Shown: piece by piece, positions 7,721 to 16,682 of the stretch
Numbering within the stretch: position 1 is the first letter of the stretch
How the letters are laid out: every line of letters begins with the position of its first letter
Notes under the pieces: model-generated
Told to the model about the DNA's origin: nothing
The model's database searches: none
The model's input: only the letters and a program-made list of their open reading frames with translations
Assembly (NCBI GenBank): GCA_021774435.1
Contig: JAJFJB010000241.1
Span: 1 to 33,587, forward strand
DNA from: Alphaproteobacteria bacterium
Lineage (GTDB): Bacteria; Pseudomonadota; Alphaproteobacteria; UBA8366; GCA-2717185
Length of the DNA: 33,587 nucleotides
Reading direction: 5' to 3'
Made by a program: the position numbers and the translations under genes

Positions 7721-9862
7721 ATGGAACGGTCGTTTGAGAAAGAAGTCAGGTCGCTGCGTCTCGGCGCCGGTGACACCTTCCATGGCGAAGGTATTCTCGC
7801 GATCACCAAGGCCTTGTTGCAGTCCGGTGTCAGCTATGTCGGCGGGTATCAGGGCGCGCCGGTTTCCCACGTCATGGATGTGCTGACCGACGCGCAGGAT
7901 TTGCTCGACGATATGGGCATTCATTTCGAGGCCTGTTCCAACGAAGCGGCGGCGGCGGCGATGTGCGCGGCGTCGATCAACTACCCCATGCGGGGCGCGG
8001 TGTGCTGGAAGTCGGTAGTCGGGACCAATGTCGCGTCCGACGCGCTATCGAATTTGGCCTCGGCCGGCGTCATGGGTGGCACCTTATTGCTCGTCGGTGA
8101 GGATTACGGTGAAGGCGCCAGTGTCATTCAGGAACGCAGCCATGCCTTCGCGATGAAATCCTCGATCGTTTTGCTCGACCCCCGCCCGCATCTGCCGCTG
8201 GTCGTGGATATGGTCGAAAAAGCCTTCGAGCTGTCGGAGGCCAGCAACACGCCGGTGATGATGGAGTTCCGCATCCGCGCCTGTCATGTGCATGGCCGTT
8301 TCGAGTGTAAGGATAACGTGCCCGCTAAGGTATCGCGCAACGCGGTGTTGACCGATCCGTCCTTCGATTACAGCCGGATTTGCCTGCCGCCCGCGACCTA
8401 TGCGCAGGAAAAGCACAAGATCGACTATCGCCTGCCCGCGGCGATCGATTTCATTCGTGACAAAAAGCTGAACGAAGTGTTTGCCGGCGAATGCGAGGAT
8501 GTCGGCATCATCGTGCAGGGCGGCCTTTATAACTCGGTCATCCGGGGCTTGCAGCAACTCGGTTTGGCGGATGCGTTTGGCGAGGCGCGGCTGCCGATTA
8601 TGGCGTTGAACGTCACCTATCCACTGGTCTCCGACGAAATTTCGTCTTTCTGCGCGGGCAAACGCGCGGTACTGGTCGTCGAGGAGGGCAACCCGGATTA
8701 TCTCGAACAGGCGATCAATGTCATTCTGCGCAAGGCCGATCTGAACACCCGTGTCGTCGGCAAGGACGTGCTACCGATGGCGGGCGAGTACACCCTGGCG
8801 GTGGTTATCGAGGGGTTGAAGAAATTCATCGAGGGGTCTCTGCCGCAGGGCCTCGACCATGCCGATGTCTTGCGCCGTGGCGATGCCGTCGCGGCAAACC
8901 GCACGCGAGCCGTCGAGTTGCTCGGCGCGCCGACACCGGTTCGTCCGCCGGGCTTTTGCACCGGTTGCCCCGAGCGGCCGGTCTTTACCGCGATCAAGCT
9001 GGTGGAGAAGGAAGTCGGCGACATTCATGTCAGCGCTGACATCGGCTGTCATACTTTCTCGACCCTGCCGCCGTTCAATATCGGCAATTCGGTGCTCGGA
9101 TACGGTCTTGGCCTGGCCAGCGCCGCCGGTGTCGCACCCGCCTTTGGCGACAAGCGCGTGGTCAGCATCATGGGCGATGGCGGGCTCTGGCATAACGGGC
9201 TGACGTCGGGTGTCGCCGGGGCGGTATTCAACCAGAGCGATTCCGTGCTCGTCATCATGAACAACGGCTACAGTTCCGCGACCGGGCAGCAGCATATTCC
9301 GTCGACCGGCACCAATTTCCGGTCCGAGCCAACCGGCCAGAACATTCGCGATGCGCTGAAGGGGCTCGGCGTCAAATGGCAACGGACGGTTACGACCTAC
9401 GAAGTTGGCAACATGATGAAGACCTTGCGTGAGGCGCTGTCGACCAAGACCAAGGGGCTCAAGGTCATCATCGCGGAAAGCGAATGTCAGCTCGCCAAGC
9501 AGCGCCGTATTCGCCCGCTTCTGCGCAAACAGCTCGAACGCGGCGAACGGCTGATCCGTACTCGCTTTGGCGTCGATGACGATGTCTGCACGGGCGATCA
9601 TTCCTGCATCCGACTGTCCGGTTGCCCATCGCTGACGATCAAGCCGAACCCGGATCCGTTGCGCAAGGACCCGGTGGCCCATGTCAATAATGGCTGTGTC
9701 GGGTGCGGTCTGTGCGGCGAGACAGCGGATGCGGCGACCCTGTGCCCAAGCTTCTATCGCGCCGATATCGTGCAGAACCCCTCCAGTCTGGACCGCTTGT
9801 TGTATCGCGTCCGCAGGGCCGTCATCGGTTTTCTGCAAGGACGTCCGGCGGCGGCGGCGTGA
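7721..9862 (+). CDS. iorA: Indolepyruvate:ferredoxin oxidoreductase, alpha subunit
   Basis: The 713-aa thiamine-diphosphate enzyme subunit oxidatively decarboxylates aryl- or other 2-oxoacids to acyl-CoA and reduces ferredoxin, together with IorB. The N-terminal pyrimidine-binding domain (GYQGAPVSHVMDVL, then FEACSNEAAAAAM) precedes the linker domain. PGFCTGCPERPVF leads into the pyrophosphate domain with the ThDP signature GDGG...NG...N (D486; HNGLTSGVAGAVFN). The C-terminus carries cysteines CTGDHSCIRLSGC (about 623-635) and CVGCGLC...C (659, 662, 665, 675), enough for Fe-S binding. Family size is normal. The 42-base gap after the Mo-hydroxylase small subunit has its own RBS but no visible terminator, so cotranscription is likely. 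The coupling to a Mo-hydroxylase and an amidohydrolase is unusual and suggests the true substrate may not be indolepyruvate. Confidence 0.93.
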   Translation: MERSFEKEVRSLRLGAGDTFHGEGILAITKALLQSGVSYVGGYQGAPVSHVMDVLTDAQDLLDDMGIHFEACSNEAAAAAMCAASINYPMRGAVCWKSVVGTNVASDALSNLASAGVMGGTLLLVGEDYGEGASVIQERSHAFAMKSSIVLLDPRPHLPLVVDMVEKAFELSEASNTPVMMEFRIRACHVHGRFECKDNVPAKVSRNAVLTDPSFDYSRICLPPATYAQEKHKIDYRLPAAIDFIRDKKLNEVFAGECEDVGIIVQGGLYNSVIRGLQQLGLADAFGEARLPIMALNVTYPLVSDEISSFCAGKRAVLVVEEGNPDYLEQAINVILRKADLNTRVVGKDVLPMAGEYTLAVVIEGLKKFIEGSLPQGLDHADVLRRGDAVAANRTRAVELLGAPTPVRPPGFCTGCPERPVFTAIKLVEKEVGDIHVSADIGCHTFSTLPPFNIGNSVLGYGLGLASAAGVAPAFGDKRVVSIMGDGGLWHNGLTSGVAGAVFNQSDSVLVIMNNGYSSATGQQHIPSTGTNFRSEPTGQNIRDALKGLGVKWQRTVTTYEVGNMMKTLREALSTKTKGLKVIIAESECQLAKQRRIRPLLRKQLERGERLIRTRFGVDDDVCTGDHSCIRLSGCPSLTIKPNPDPLRKDPVAHVNNGCVGCGLCGETADAATLCPSFYRADIVQNPSSLDRLLYRVRRAVIGFLQGRPAAAA

Positions 9863-11334
9863 CGATCCTCGAAAACGAACCGCGCCCGGTCACAATTCTG
9901 ATCGGCGCGCTGGGTGGCGAGGGCGGCGGCCTCCTCACCAACTGGCTCGTTGCCGCGGCGGCGGCGGCGGATCTGCCGGTGCAAAGCACGTCCATTCCCG
10001 GTGTCGCACAGCGCACCGGCGCCACGACCTACTATCTGGAAGTATTCCCCACGGAAACTGCCGAACTGAATGGCAAAACGCCGGTCATGTCGCTCTATCC
10101 GGGGCCGGGTAATATGGATGTGGTCGTCGCGTCCGAGTTGCTCGAGGCCGGCCGTGCGATCGAAAACGGTTTTGTCAGTCCCGATCGCACGACCCTGATT
10201 GCCTCGTCTCACCGTATCTATGCCATCGCGGAAAAATCCGCCATGGGGGACGGGGTACATGACAGCGGTCGCGTTCTGGCGGCGGCGCGTGAAATGGCAC
10301 AGACGGCGTTGCTGCACGATCTTGCGAAAATCGCCCAGGACAAGGGCACGGCGCTGAACGCGGTTCTGCTCGGCATGATCGCCGGTTCGGGCAAGCTGCC
10401 GGTGCCGGATTCGGCGTTTGAGGATGCGATTCAGGCGCAAGGCGTCGCGGTGGATGCCAATCTGCGCGGCTTCGAAGCCGGGCTGGCGCTGGCGCGCGGG
10501 AAACTGGAGCCCGCACCGGAGGCGGCGGCTCCGCCATTGCCGGAACAGCGCATCGAAGCCGATTTCCCCGCACCGGTCGCGGAATTTGCCGCGCATGGTG
10601 TGTCGCGGCTCGCAGATTATCAGGATATCCGTTACGCGCGGCTCTTTCTGGAGCGGCTAGGCGGTATTCTGGCGGTGGATCGTGCGCAGAAGGATTGGCT
10701 GCTAACACGGGAGGTGGCGCGCTTTCTGGCGCTTTGGATGTCCTATGAAGATGTCATCCGGGTTGCCGATCTGAAGACACGCGCGGACCGCTACGATCGC
10801 GTTCGTGGCGAGGTCGGCGCGAAAGCGGACGAGCCGGTCCGCGTAACGGAATTCCTCAAGCCCGGCGTGGAGGAGGTGGCATCGCTGCTACCGCCCGGCT
10901 TGGGCGCCGCACTCTCCGGCTGGGCCGAGCGGCGGGGCCTGACTCAAAAACTGCATGTGGCGCGCCGCGTGCGCACGGATACGATTCACGGCTTTTTGCA
11001 ACTCTGGTTGCTGGCGAAATTGCGTTTCTGGCGTCGTCGGACCTATCGGTTCGATGTCGAACAGGCAATGATCGAGAAATGGCTCCGGGCGCTTATCACG
11101 ATCGCGCCGAAGGATTACGCATTCGCCGTCGAGTTGGCCGAATGCGCGAATCTGTTGAAGGGATATGGCGAAACCCACGCGCGCGGCCACGGCAATTTCG
11201 AGCGCGTCTTCGATATGATCGTGACGCCGGCGCTCGAGGGCGGCAAGACGGATACGGCACGCCTTCGTGCCGCGCGGGAAGCCGCTCTGGCGGACCCGGA
11301 AGGCGCCGCGCTGGGGCAAGCGCTGACGGGTTAA
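9859..11334 (+). CDS. iorB: Indolepyruvate oxidoreductase beta subunit, long form (DUF6537 extension)
   Basis: The 491-aa partner of IorA. The first ~190 residues are the gamma-type domain of 2-oxoacid:ferredoxin oxidoreductases (ILIGALGGEGGGLLTNWLV, STSIPGVAQRTGATTYY, MDVVVASELLEAGRAI). The remaining ~300 residues (RYARLFLERLGGIL, FLALWMSYEDVIRVADLK, YDRVRGEVGAKADE) match the DUF6537-type extension found in proteobacterial long IorB; archaeal IorB ends near 200 aa. I place the start at GTG 9859, which overlaps the iorA stop (GTGA). The frame is open for another 52 codons upstream, but those codons lie inside iorA and read as shadow sequence. Downstream there is a weak hairpin but no clear terminator. 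Confidence 0.9.
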   Translation: MTILENEPRPVTILIGALGGEGGGLLTNWLVAAAAAADLPVQSTSIPGVAQRTGATTYYLEVFPTETAELNGKTPVMSLYPGPGNMDVVVASELLEAGRAIENGFVSPDRTTLIASSHRIYAIAEKSAMGDGVHDSGRVLAAAREMAQTALLHDLAKIAQDKGTALNAVLLGMIAGSGKLPVPDSAFEDAIQAQGVAVDANLRGFEAGLALARGKLEPAPEAAAPPLPEQRIEADFPAPVAEFAAHGVSRLADYQDIRYARLFLERLGGILAVDRAQKDWLLTREVARFLALWMSYEDVIRVADLKTRADRYDRVRGEVGAKADEPVRVTEFLKPGVEEVASLLPPGLGAALSGWAERRGLTQKLHVARRVRTDTIHGFLQLWLLAKLRFWRRRTYRFDVEQAMIEKWLRALITIAPKDYAFAVELAECANLLKGYGETHARGHGNFERVFDMIVTPALEGGKTDTARLRAAREAALADPEGAALGQALTG

Positions 11335-11600
11335 GGCTTCGGGCAAAGCGTTGATTTTCTGGCGGCAGGCCTGGGTCAAGACAATGTGCCGCCTGTAATC
11401 CGAGCAATGGCTTTCCCCATCCATACGACCTCGGCTGTCTGTCTGGCACGCGGCGGAAGCGTGGCTGCGAAACGCCAATCAAGCGTAAAGGACCGTTTGC
11501 CTTTCTTGAACGTTGATTGATGTTGATCAACGCGAGGCTGCTGTATCTGGCGTCTAATGCCTGTTTCTCGAAAACTCTTGAAACAAGAGGGGAAGGAACG
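11335..11600. other. Intergenic region after the IorAB operon
   Basis: About 265 bases without a supported gene. A 7-bp inverted pair (GGCGGCA at 11361-11367 and TGCCGCC at 11387-11393) has a 19-base loop and no T-run, so it is a poor terminator candidate. The second half becomes less GC-rich and should hold the promoter of the following gene. An in-frame upstream ATG exists, but the strong GGAAGGA site at 11591-11597 marks the start at 11601. Confidence 0.45.
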
Positions 11601-12362
11601 ATGGCCCTAACGCAAGGACATTCGGGAGGTTGGCGCACCGCATGGCTCGTCTCAGCCGTGGGACTAATTGCGGTAGCCATGACAGGCTCAACCTCTGCGC
11701 AGTCCCTGAGCAGCGATAAGTTCAAGCAGATCATAAAAGAAAACAGTTTGGTAGCGGTGCCCACCTGTAAATTCAAAAAGTTAAAGAGCGGCTGCCCCAA
11801 AAATCTTTTCCAACTGACACAGGATTATACAGTCGATCTGAAGAAGTATTTCACCATTGCTGCGACCCTCAGGAAGCCTCCAGGCTTGCCAAAACGGTTT
11901 CGAAGAAATTCCAAGCTCCTCAAGAGAATGGCGAAGCACGTTACGAACCTTCCCAGGAAAGAGTGGAAATACGGTCTGCTGGAAAAGGGTGGGGTCCTCA
12001 CCATTAAAAAGGGCTACCGGTGGGATGGAATGTCGTTCGACGCGGCCCCCAAGGGGGTACGCGGAAGAACGGAACCCCGACCGGTAAGCAAAGGATTACG
12101 CGCCTCGCTCGTTCATGATGCGCTATACGATTTGATGCGATTGAGGTTGCTAAAACCACCGGCCAAGAAAGCAAAAAAAGAAAAAGGCGGTGAAGAAACC
12201 CTTGCGCTCGAGGGGCACAGGAACCGCTTGATGACGGATGCTACGCTGTACGCTATCGGTTCGGAAGACGGCTGGGCTACGAAGCGGCTGCAAAAATCCT
12301 ATGACTGGCTGAGACTTGGCGGCGGTCGCAGAACGCGGGAGGAAATGCCGGCGTGGAAATAA
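11601..12362 (+). CDS. Exported DUF1353-like protein
   Basis: The 253-aa product has a Sec-type signal peptide: a basic N-terminus, the hydrophobic stretch WLVSAVGLIAVAMTG, and a likely cleavage after TSAQ or TSA near residue 33. The mature protein is very Lys/Arg-rich. Its central part (GYRWDGMSFDAAP, then LRASLVHDALYDLMR) matches the DUF1353 pattern of a G/W-DG-S/P segment followed by H-D-x-L-Y. DUF1353 proteins are often phage- or peptidoglycan-associated, but their biochemistry is not established as far as I know. A Lys cluster (KPPAKKAKKEKGG) is inserted after the motif. The start at 11601 is preferred because of GGAAGGA eight bases upstream and the clean signal peptide; an earlier in-frame ATG at 11517 lacks such a site. 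Convergent with the SDR-like gene. GC content is lower than in the flanking operons. Confidence 0.7.
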   Translation: MALTQGHSGGWRTAWLVSAVGLIAVAMTGSTSAQSLSSDKFKQIIKENSLVAVPTCKFKKLKSGCPKNLFQLTQDYTVDLKKYFTIAATLRKPPGLPKRFRRNSKLLKRMAKHVTNLPRKEWKYGLLEKGGVLTIKKGYRWDGMSFDAAPKGVRGRTEPRPVSKGLRASLVHDALYDLMRLRLLKPPAKKAKKEKGGEETLALEGHRNRLMTDATLYAIGSEDGWATKRLQKSYDWLRLGGGRRTREEMPAWK

Positions 12363-12416
12363 TTAATCCTGGGCGACGGGGCTTCAAAGCGGCAACGCGT
12401 GCCCGTTATATCGTCG

Positions 12417-13181
12417 TCAGTGATTCCACCACGGCAAATCGGTGAACGCCCGTAGATCGAGTTCGTGCGTCCACGCTGACCGATGTTGTTGGGCGATGTG
12501 GAAATAAGTCTCCGCCACCTTGGCGGGCATGATAAGCCCGTCATGTTCCATGCCGCGGGTTTCGCGAAGCTCTTTGAACCGCTCCGGTCCAAGCATTTTG
12601 CCCAACGTATCAGGGGCGTCGACGGAACCGTCGATCAGGATATGCGCGACATGAATGCCCTTCGGACCGAACTCAGCGTTGAGCGACTGACATAGCATAC
12701 GGCGGCCCCCCATGGCGGCGGCATGGGAATGTTGGCCCTTGTTACCGCGCATTGCCGCCGTGGCCGAGGTCACCAGAATGGTGCCGCTTCCCCGTTCTTC
12801 CATGAGTGGACACACGGCGGATGCCACACGAAACAAGCCAAACGTCGCCATGCGCCAACCCATTTCAAATGTCTTGTAGGTCGTCTCTTTAAGCGACCGG
12901 TTACCGACTTGTGCACCGAGATTGAAGACAACAACCTCTATGGGGCCGATATCAGCCTCAACCGCGGCCACCTGCTCTTCAAGCGTATCGGGTTTGACGG
13001 CGTTCAGCAGAAAACCCGAAGCGGAACCACCGTCGCGCTCGATATCAGCCACGAGTCTATTCAGGCCGTTTTCATCCGTGCGGCGGCATAGCACTGAATG
13101 ATAGCCCTCCTGCGCAAAGCGCTTTCCAACAGTGCCGCCAATTCCGGCGCCAGCGCCAATGACCAAGCAGACAGGTTTCAT
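12417..13181 (-). CDS. SDR-fold protein lacking the catalytic Tyr-Lys pair
   Basis: A 254-aa Rossmann-fold protein of the short-chain dehydrogenase/reductase superfamily. The cofactor loop VIGAGAGIGGTVG (residues 8-19), NLGA (87-90, in place of NNAG) and the end of strand 5 with Ser139 (ILVTSATA) are present. At the active site the usual YxxxK is replaced: the aligned segment HSHAAAMGGRRML has His at the Tyr position (H153) and Met at the Lys position (M157). The protein ends FGPKGIHVAHILIDGSV..., typical of a subgroup often annotated as generic oxidoreductase. It may be a non-redox or regulatory SDR, or may use different acid/base residues (inference). RBS GAGGAG lies about 12 bases before the ATG. 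It is the last gene on the minus strand after hcrB, with a 200-base gap that probably holds its own promoter. Confidence 0.85.
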   Translation of the reverse strand: MKPVCLVIGAGAGIGGTVGKRFAQEGYHSVLCRRTDENGLNRLVADIERDGGSASGFLLNAVKPDTLEEQVAAVEADIGPIEVVVFNLGAQVGNRSLKETTYKTFEMGWRMATFGLFRVASAVCPLMEERGSGTILVTSATAAMRGNKGQHSHAAAMGGRRMLCQSLNAEFGPKGIHVAHILIDGSVDAPDTLGKMLGPERFKELRETRGMEHDGLIMPAKVAETYFHIAQQHRSAWTHELDLRAFTDLPWWNH

Positions 13182-13380
13182 GACTCTAAAGCTCCTCGTT
13201 TCGCCTTGGCCGATCAGCCCTTGACGTCGCTACACCGCCACTTTGTACCAGTCCGGACACTATGATTTAAATGTCTTAAAGCGCACGGGATTATGTGCGG
13301 CGAAAATTCCGTTTTCGTATTGCTGTCAAAGGACCATGCGCAAACCGATATATACAGGCTGAAAGGAATAAAGGTAGGCG

Positions 13381-14352
13381 CTAAGAGGTGCCTAGCTCCA
13401 ACAGTAGCCGCCGCGCCAGCCGGGCGACAACGCGGCGGCGATACCAGGGTGTGGACATGGTGGTCCGCATCGGGCGCGCTTGCTGCTGCACGATTTCGCC
13501 AAAGTCGCTTGCGACGGTTTCATTTACCGGTTTGCCTTGAAAATCGTCGAGACCGCTGACCAGGAACGGCTTGGTGTCGCAGGCGGTCAGTGCCGCGCGC
13601 AAATCGGTGATTCTACCGTCCTTAACCGCAACTCCGACGGCGACACCGGCGAGCGGAAAGTCGATCGACCCCCGTACGCGGGCCTTGCGGTAGGCCGACT
13701 TCAGGTCGCTGTTTGGTATTGTCACACAGGTAACGACCTCGCCAGCCTCCAATGTGAGATAGTCCATGCCATCACCGCGGTAGAGTTCGCGTAGCGGCAT
13801 CTGCCGCTCGCCTTTCGAACCCGCCACCGAAACGGTTGCATCTTGGATCAACAGCGCTGGCGCCAGGTCGCCGCTGAATACGGCAAAGCAACGTTTGCTC
13901 TTGGGAGCGACATGGCAGATCTCGCCACGGTATTTCAGGCAGAAATCGTTGCTTTCGCGCCACCAGCCGCTTTGATTGTAGAAAATGCAACGGGTGTCGA
14001 GGCACAAATTACCGCCTACGGTGGCCACGTTGCGATGCGTCGGTCCCGCAACTTCCGATGCTGCTTGGGCGACGGCCGGGAAGGCGTGCGCGACGATTTC
14101 GTCGTTCTCAAGCGCATCGAGCGTTACCGCGCCACCGATTGTAAGACCGGTCCCGTCACTGACAATGCCCTGCATCTCCGCGACATTATTCAAATCGATC
14201 AGCGCCGGTGTTTCGACCAAGCCACGGCGCATGTTGACGACGAGGTCGGTGCCGCCGCCAACGAAACGGGCATTCGGCTCCGCCTTGATAAGCGCGACGG
14301 CCTCATCGAGCGTACCCGGACGATGAAGCTGAAATTCAGGCAGTGCTTCCAT
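13381..14352 (-). CDS. hcrB: 4-hydroxybenzoyl-CoA reductase-like beta (FAD, 4Fe-4S) subunit
   Basis: The 323-aa FAD subunit of an XDH-family enzyme. FAD loops are VGGGTDLVVNMRRG (31-44) and TVGGNLCLDTRC (111-122). Right after the second loop is an insertion with cysteines C122, C138, C146 and C155 (C-x15-C-x7-C-x8-C), with C117 nearby. A four-Cys insertion at this place is the hallmark of 4-hydroxybenzoyl-CoA reductase beta subunits, where it holds an extra 4Fe-4S cluster that lets the enzyme run in the reductive direction with low-potential ferredoxin. Ordinary CoxM-type subunits, including the other one in this window, lack it. Its ATG overlaps the hcrA stop (ATGA). No ferredoxin or benzoyl-CoA pathway gene is nearby, so the exact substrate is inferred only from this signature. 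Confidence 0.85.
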   Translation of the reverse strand: MEALPEFQLHRPGTLDEAVALIKAEPNARFVGGGTDLVVNMRRGLVETPALIDLNNVAEMQGIVSDGTGLTIGGAVTLDALENDEIVAHAFPAVAQAASEVAGPTHRNVATVGGNLCLDTRCIFYNQSGWWRESNDFCLKYRGEICHVAPKSKRCFAVFSGDLAPALLIQDATVSVAGSKGERQMPLRELYRGDGMDYLTLEAGEVVTCVTIPNSDLKSAYRKARVRGSIDFPLAGVAVGVAVKDGRITDLRAALTACDTKPFLVSGLDDFQGKPVNETVASDFGEIVQQQARPMRTTMSTPWYRRRVVARLARRLLLELGTS

Positions 14353-16682
14353 CAGGCAGCCCCAGCCGTCTGTATCGCACGCTGCTCTTTCTCATAGCTC
14401 TCGATCGCCGCCATCAATCGGTCCGGCGTGATCGGCAGTTCGGTGATACGCACGCCGAGCGCGTCGGCGACGGCGTTGGCGACCGCACCGGGAAAACCGC
14501 TGAGCGAGCCTTCGCCCGCTTCCTTGGCGCCGAACGGGCCATTCGGATCGACGCTTTCGACGATTTTCACTTCGATTTCCGGCGACTCCACGATGGTCGG
14601 TACGCGGTAGTCGAGCATGTTGGCGGCGATCGGCATGCCGTTATGAAAGCGGGTTTCCTCGGACATCGCTTGGCCCATGCCCATCCAAACCGAGCCCTGC
14701 ACTTGTCCTTCGACCGTCAGCGGGTTGAGCGCATAGCCGCAATCGTGCGCCACCCAGACTTTTTCGATTTTGACGTCGGCGGTATCGGGGTCGACCGTGA
14801 CTTCGACGACCTGGGCAGCATAGCTGAAGCCCATTGTGCCGCCGATCGCGGCGCCTCGATATTTCTTACCACCATGCGATTCGGGGATCGTCGAGAAGGT
14901 GCCCTTGGTGGTGATCGTGCCGGTGTCCTCGAGCGCCGCCGACACAACCGCTTCGTAATCGAGACCGCGGTCCTGGCTTGACGCGCGATAGACCTCGCCC
15001 AGACACTCGACGTCGTTCGGTTGCGCGTCGAGCTTTCTCGCCGCCGCTTCGATCAGGATGCCCCTGAGTTCCTTGGCTGCTTCGATGGCGGCATTGCCGA
15101 CCATGAAAGTCACGCGCGAGGAATAGGAACCATTGTCCTTTGGAGTCACCCGGCTGTCGCTGGCGACCACCCGGATGCGCGACATATCGAGCCCCATGAC
15201 TTCCGCAACGCACTGCGCCAACACGGTGGAGGAGCCCTGACCGATCTCTGCCGCGCCCGTCAGTAGAACGATAGCACCGTCGAAGTCGAGCTTGAGATTG
15301 ACCACCGCATGTGGTTCGCCGGTCCAGTGCACGGGTTTCGACGCGCCGCTGACATAATGCGAGCAGGCCATACCGATCCCGCGTCCCGGCGGCAAGTTGC
15401 CCTTGCGTGATTGCCAGCCGCTGGCTTCTTCGACCCAATCGAGGCATTCCGGCAGGCCGTAACTCTTCACCATCAGATCGTTCTCAGTGAATGTCGGCAC
15501 CTTGAGCAGATTGGCGCGACGGACAGCGAAGGGATCGAGTCCCAACTCACTGGCCATTGCGTCGAGCAGCGCTTCGAACGCGAAGCGGATATTGACCGTA
15601 CCGTGGCCACGCATCGCGCCGCAGGGCGGTGTGTTGGTCAGCGCGCGCGTGCCGGTGTAGCGGACGGAACGGATGTCGTAGAGCGCATAGAGTAGCGATC
15701 CGGAATATAGGTTGGTAACGATACCGTAACCGCTATAGGCGCCGCCGCGCTGCAGGCTTTCGCATTCCACCGCCGTGATGCGGCCGTCTTTCTTGAGACC
15801 TATCTTCAGGCGGATATCGGTTTCCGGCCGGCCGCGATGGGTGATGAAGGTCTCTTCGCGGGTCAGCACGATTCGCACCGCGCCGCCTGCCTTGCGCGCG
15901 AGCATGCCGCAAATCAGCTCGACATTGAGGGTTTCCGTGCGGCAGCCGAATCCACCCCCGACATGCGGTTTAATCACATGGATGCGACCCTTCGGCATGC
16001 CGAGGCAGCGCGACAGCATAAGATGCACATAGAACGGGACCTGGGTGCTGCAATGCACCGTCAACTGATCGCGCTCGACATCATAGTCGGCAAGTGCTGC
16101 GTGAGTCTCGATCTGGACTTGGCAGATCTCCGCGCAATGATAAGTGTCTTCGCGCACCAGGTCGGCGTCCGCGAACCCCGCATCGACTTCGCCGAGATCG
16201 AACTCCGTCTGCCGTTCGACATTGCCAGGCCGTTTCTCGTGCAGCGCTACAGCATCGGATGCGATCGCTTCCTGCGCCGTGTAATAGGCCGGCAGTTCCT
16301 TATAGGTGACCTTGATTTTAGCGAGGGCGGCCAGCGCCGTTGTATCGTCGACGGCCGCCACCGCCGCGACCGGTTCGCCCCGGTAGCGCACCCGCTCACG
16401 GGCAAGCGGGTATTCATTCATCGCGACCGGCAGCACGCCGTAGGTCTGGTCGCAATCGTCACCCGACACGATGGCGATGACACCCGGCATGGCTTCCGCC
16501 GCGCTGCTGTCGATCGAGACGATCTCGGCATGCCCTTCCGTACTGCGCAGAATTTTGCCGGCGAGCGCACCGATTGCGGGCAAGTCGGCGGTGAAGCGCG
16601 CCCGGCCCATGATCTTGTCCGGCCCGTCAATCATGGGGACGCGCTGTCCGATCGGGTGCGCCGGCTGTACGATGTCGCTCAT
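14352..16682 (-). CDS. hcrA: 4-hydroxybenzoyl-CoA reductase-like alpha (molybdopterin) subunit
   Basis: The 776-aa Mo-binding subunit starts [20 protein letters not shown] and has [13 protein letters not shown] of the first domain. The cofactor loop GGGFGCRTE, the segment [11 protein letters not shown] at the active-site position and the conserved glutamate in KEAGEGS (E724) are all present. It receives electrons from HcrB through HcrC and should reductively dehydroxylate, or oxidatively hydroxylate, an aryl substrate, probably as a CoA ester. The frame is open 54 codons further upstream, but that part overlaps hcrC; the ATG at 16682 overlaps the hcrC stop (ATGA), so I chose it. Compared with the first Mo enzyme (3445-5790) the active-site loop differs (GAMRGHG versus PYRGVAR), so the two are not duplicates with the same function. 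Confidence 0.87.
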   Translation of the reverse strand: MSDIVQPAHPIGQRVPMIDGPDKIMGRARFTADLPAIGALAGKILRSTEGHAEIVSIDSSAAEAMPGVIAIVSGDDCDQTYGVLPVAMNEYPLARERVRYRGEPVAAVAAVDDTTALAALAKIKVTYKELPAYYTAQEAIASDAVALHEKRPGNVERQTEFDLGEVDAGFADADLVREDTYHCAEICQVQIETHAALADYDVERDQLTVHCSTQVPFYVHLMLSRCLGMPKGRIHVIKPHVGGGFGCRTETLNVELICGMLARKAGGAVRIVLTREETFITHRGRPETDIRLKIGLKKDGRITAVECESLQRGGAYSGYGIVTNLYSGSLLYALYDIRSVRYTGTRALTNTPPCGAMRGHGTVNIRFAFEALLDAMASELGLDPFAVRRANLLKVPTFTENDLMVKSYGLPECLDWVEEASGWQSRKGNLPPGRGIGMACSHYVSGASKPVHWTGEPHAVVNLKLDFDGAIVLLTGAAEIGQGSSTVLAQCVAEVMGLDMSRIRVVASDSRVTPKDNGSYSSRVTFMVGNAAIEAAKELRGILIEAAARKLDAQPNDVECLGEVYRASSQDRGLDYEAVVSAALEDTGTITTKGTFSTIPESHGGKKYRGAAIGGTMGFSYAAQVVEVTVDPDTADVKIEKVWVAHDCGYALNPLTVEGQVQGSVWMGMGQAMSEETRFHNGMPIAANMLDYRVPTIVESPEIEVKIVESVDPNGPFGAKEAGEGSLSGFPGAVANAVADALGVRITELPITPDRLMAAIESYEKEQRAIQTAGAA

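Noticed and set aside
9703-9858. N-terminal extension of iorB
   Set aside because: The extra 52 codons lie inside iorA in another frame and do not resemble the family start; the GTG in the GTGA overlap fits better.
11361-11393. Rho-independent terminator after iorB
   Set aside because: Only a 7-bp stem with a 19-base loop and no following T-run.
13255-13263. GGACACTAT, as in the RAYT repeats, in the SDR upstream region
   Set aside because: A 9-base match is expected by chance in a window of this size, and the flanking bases do not extend the match well.
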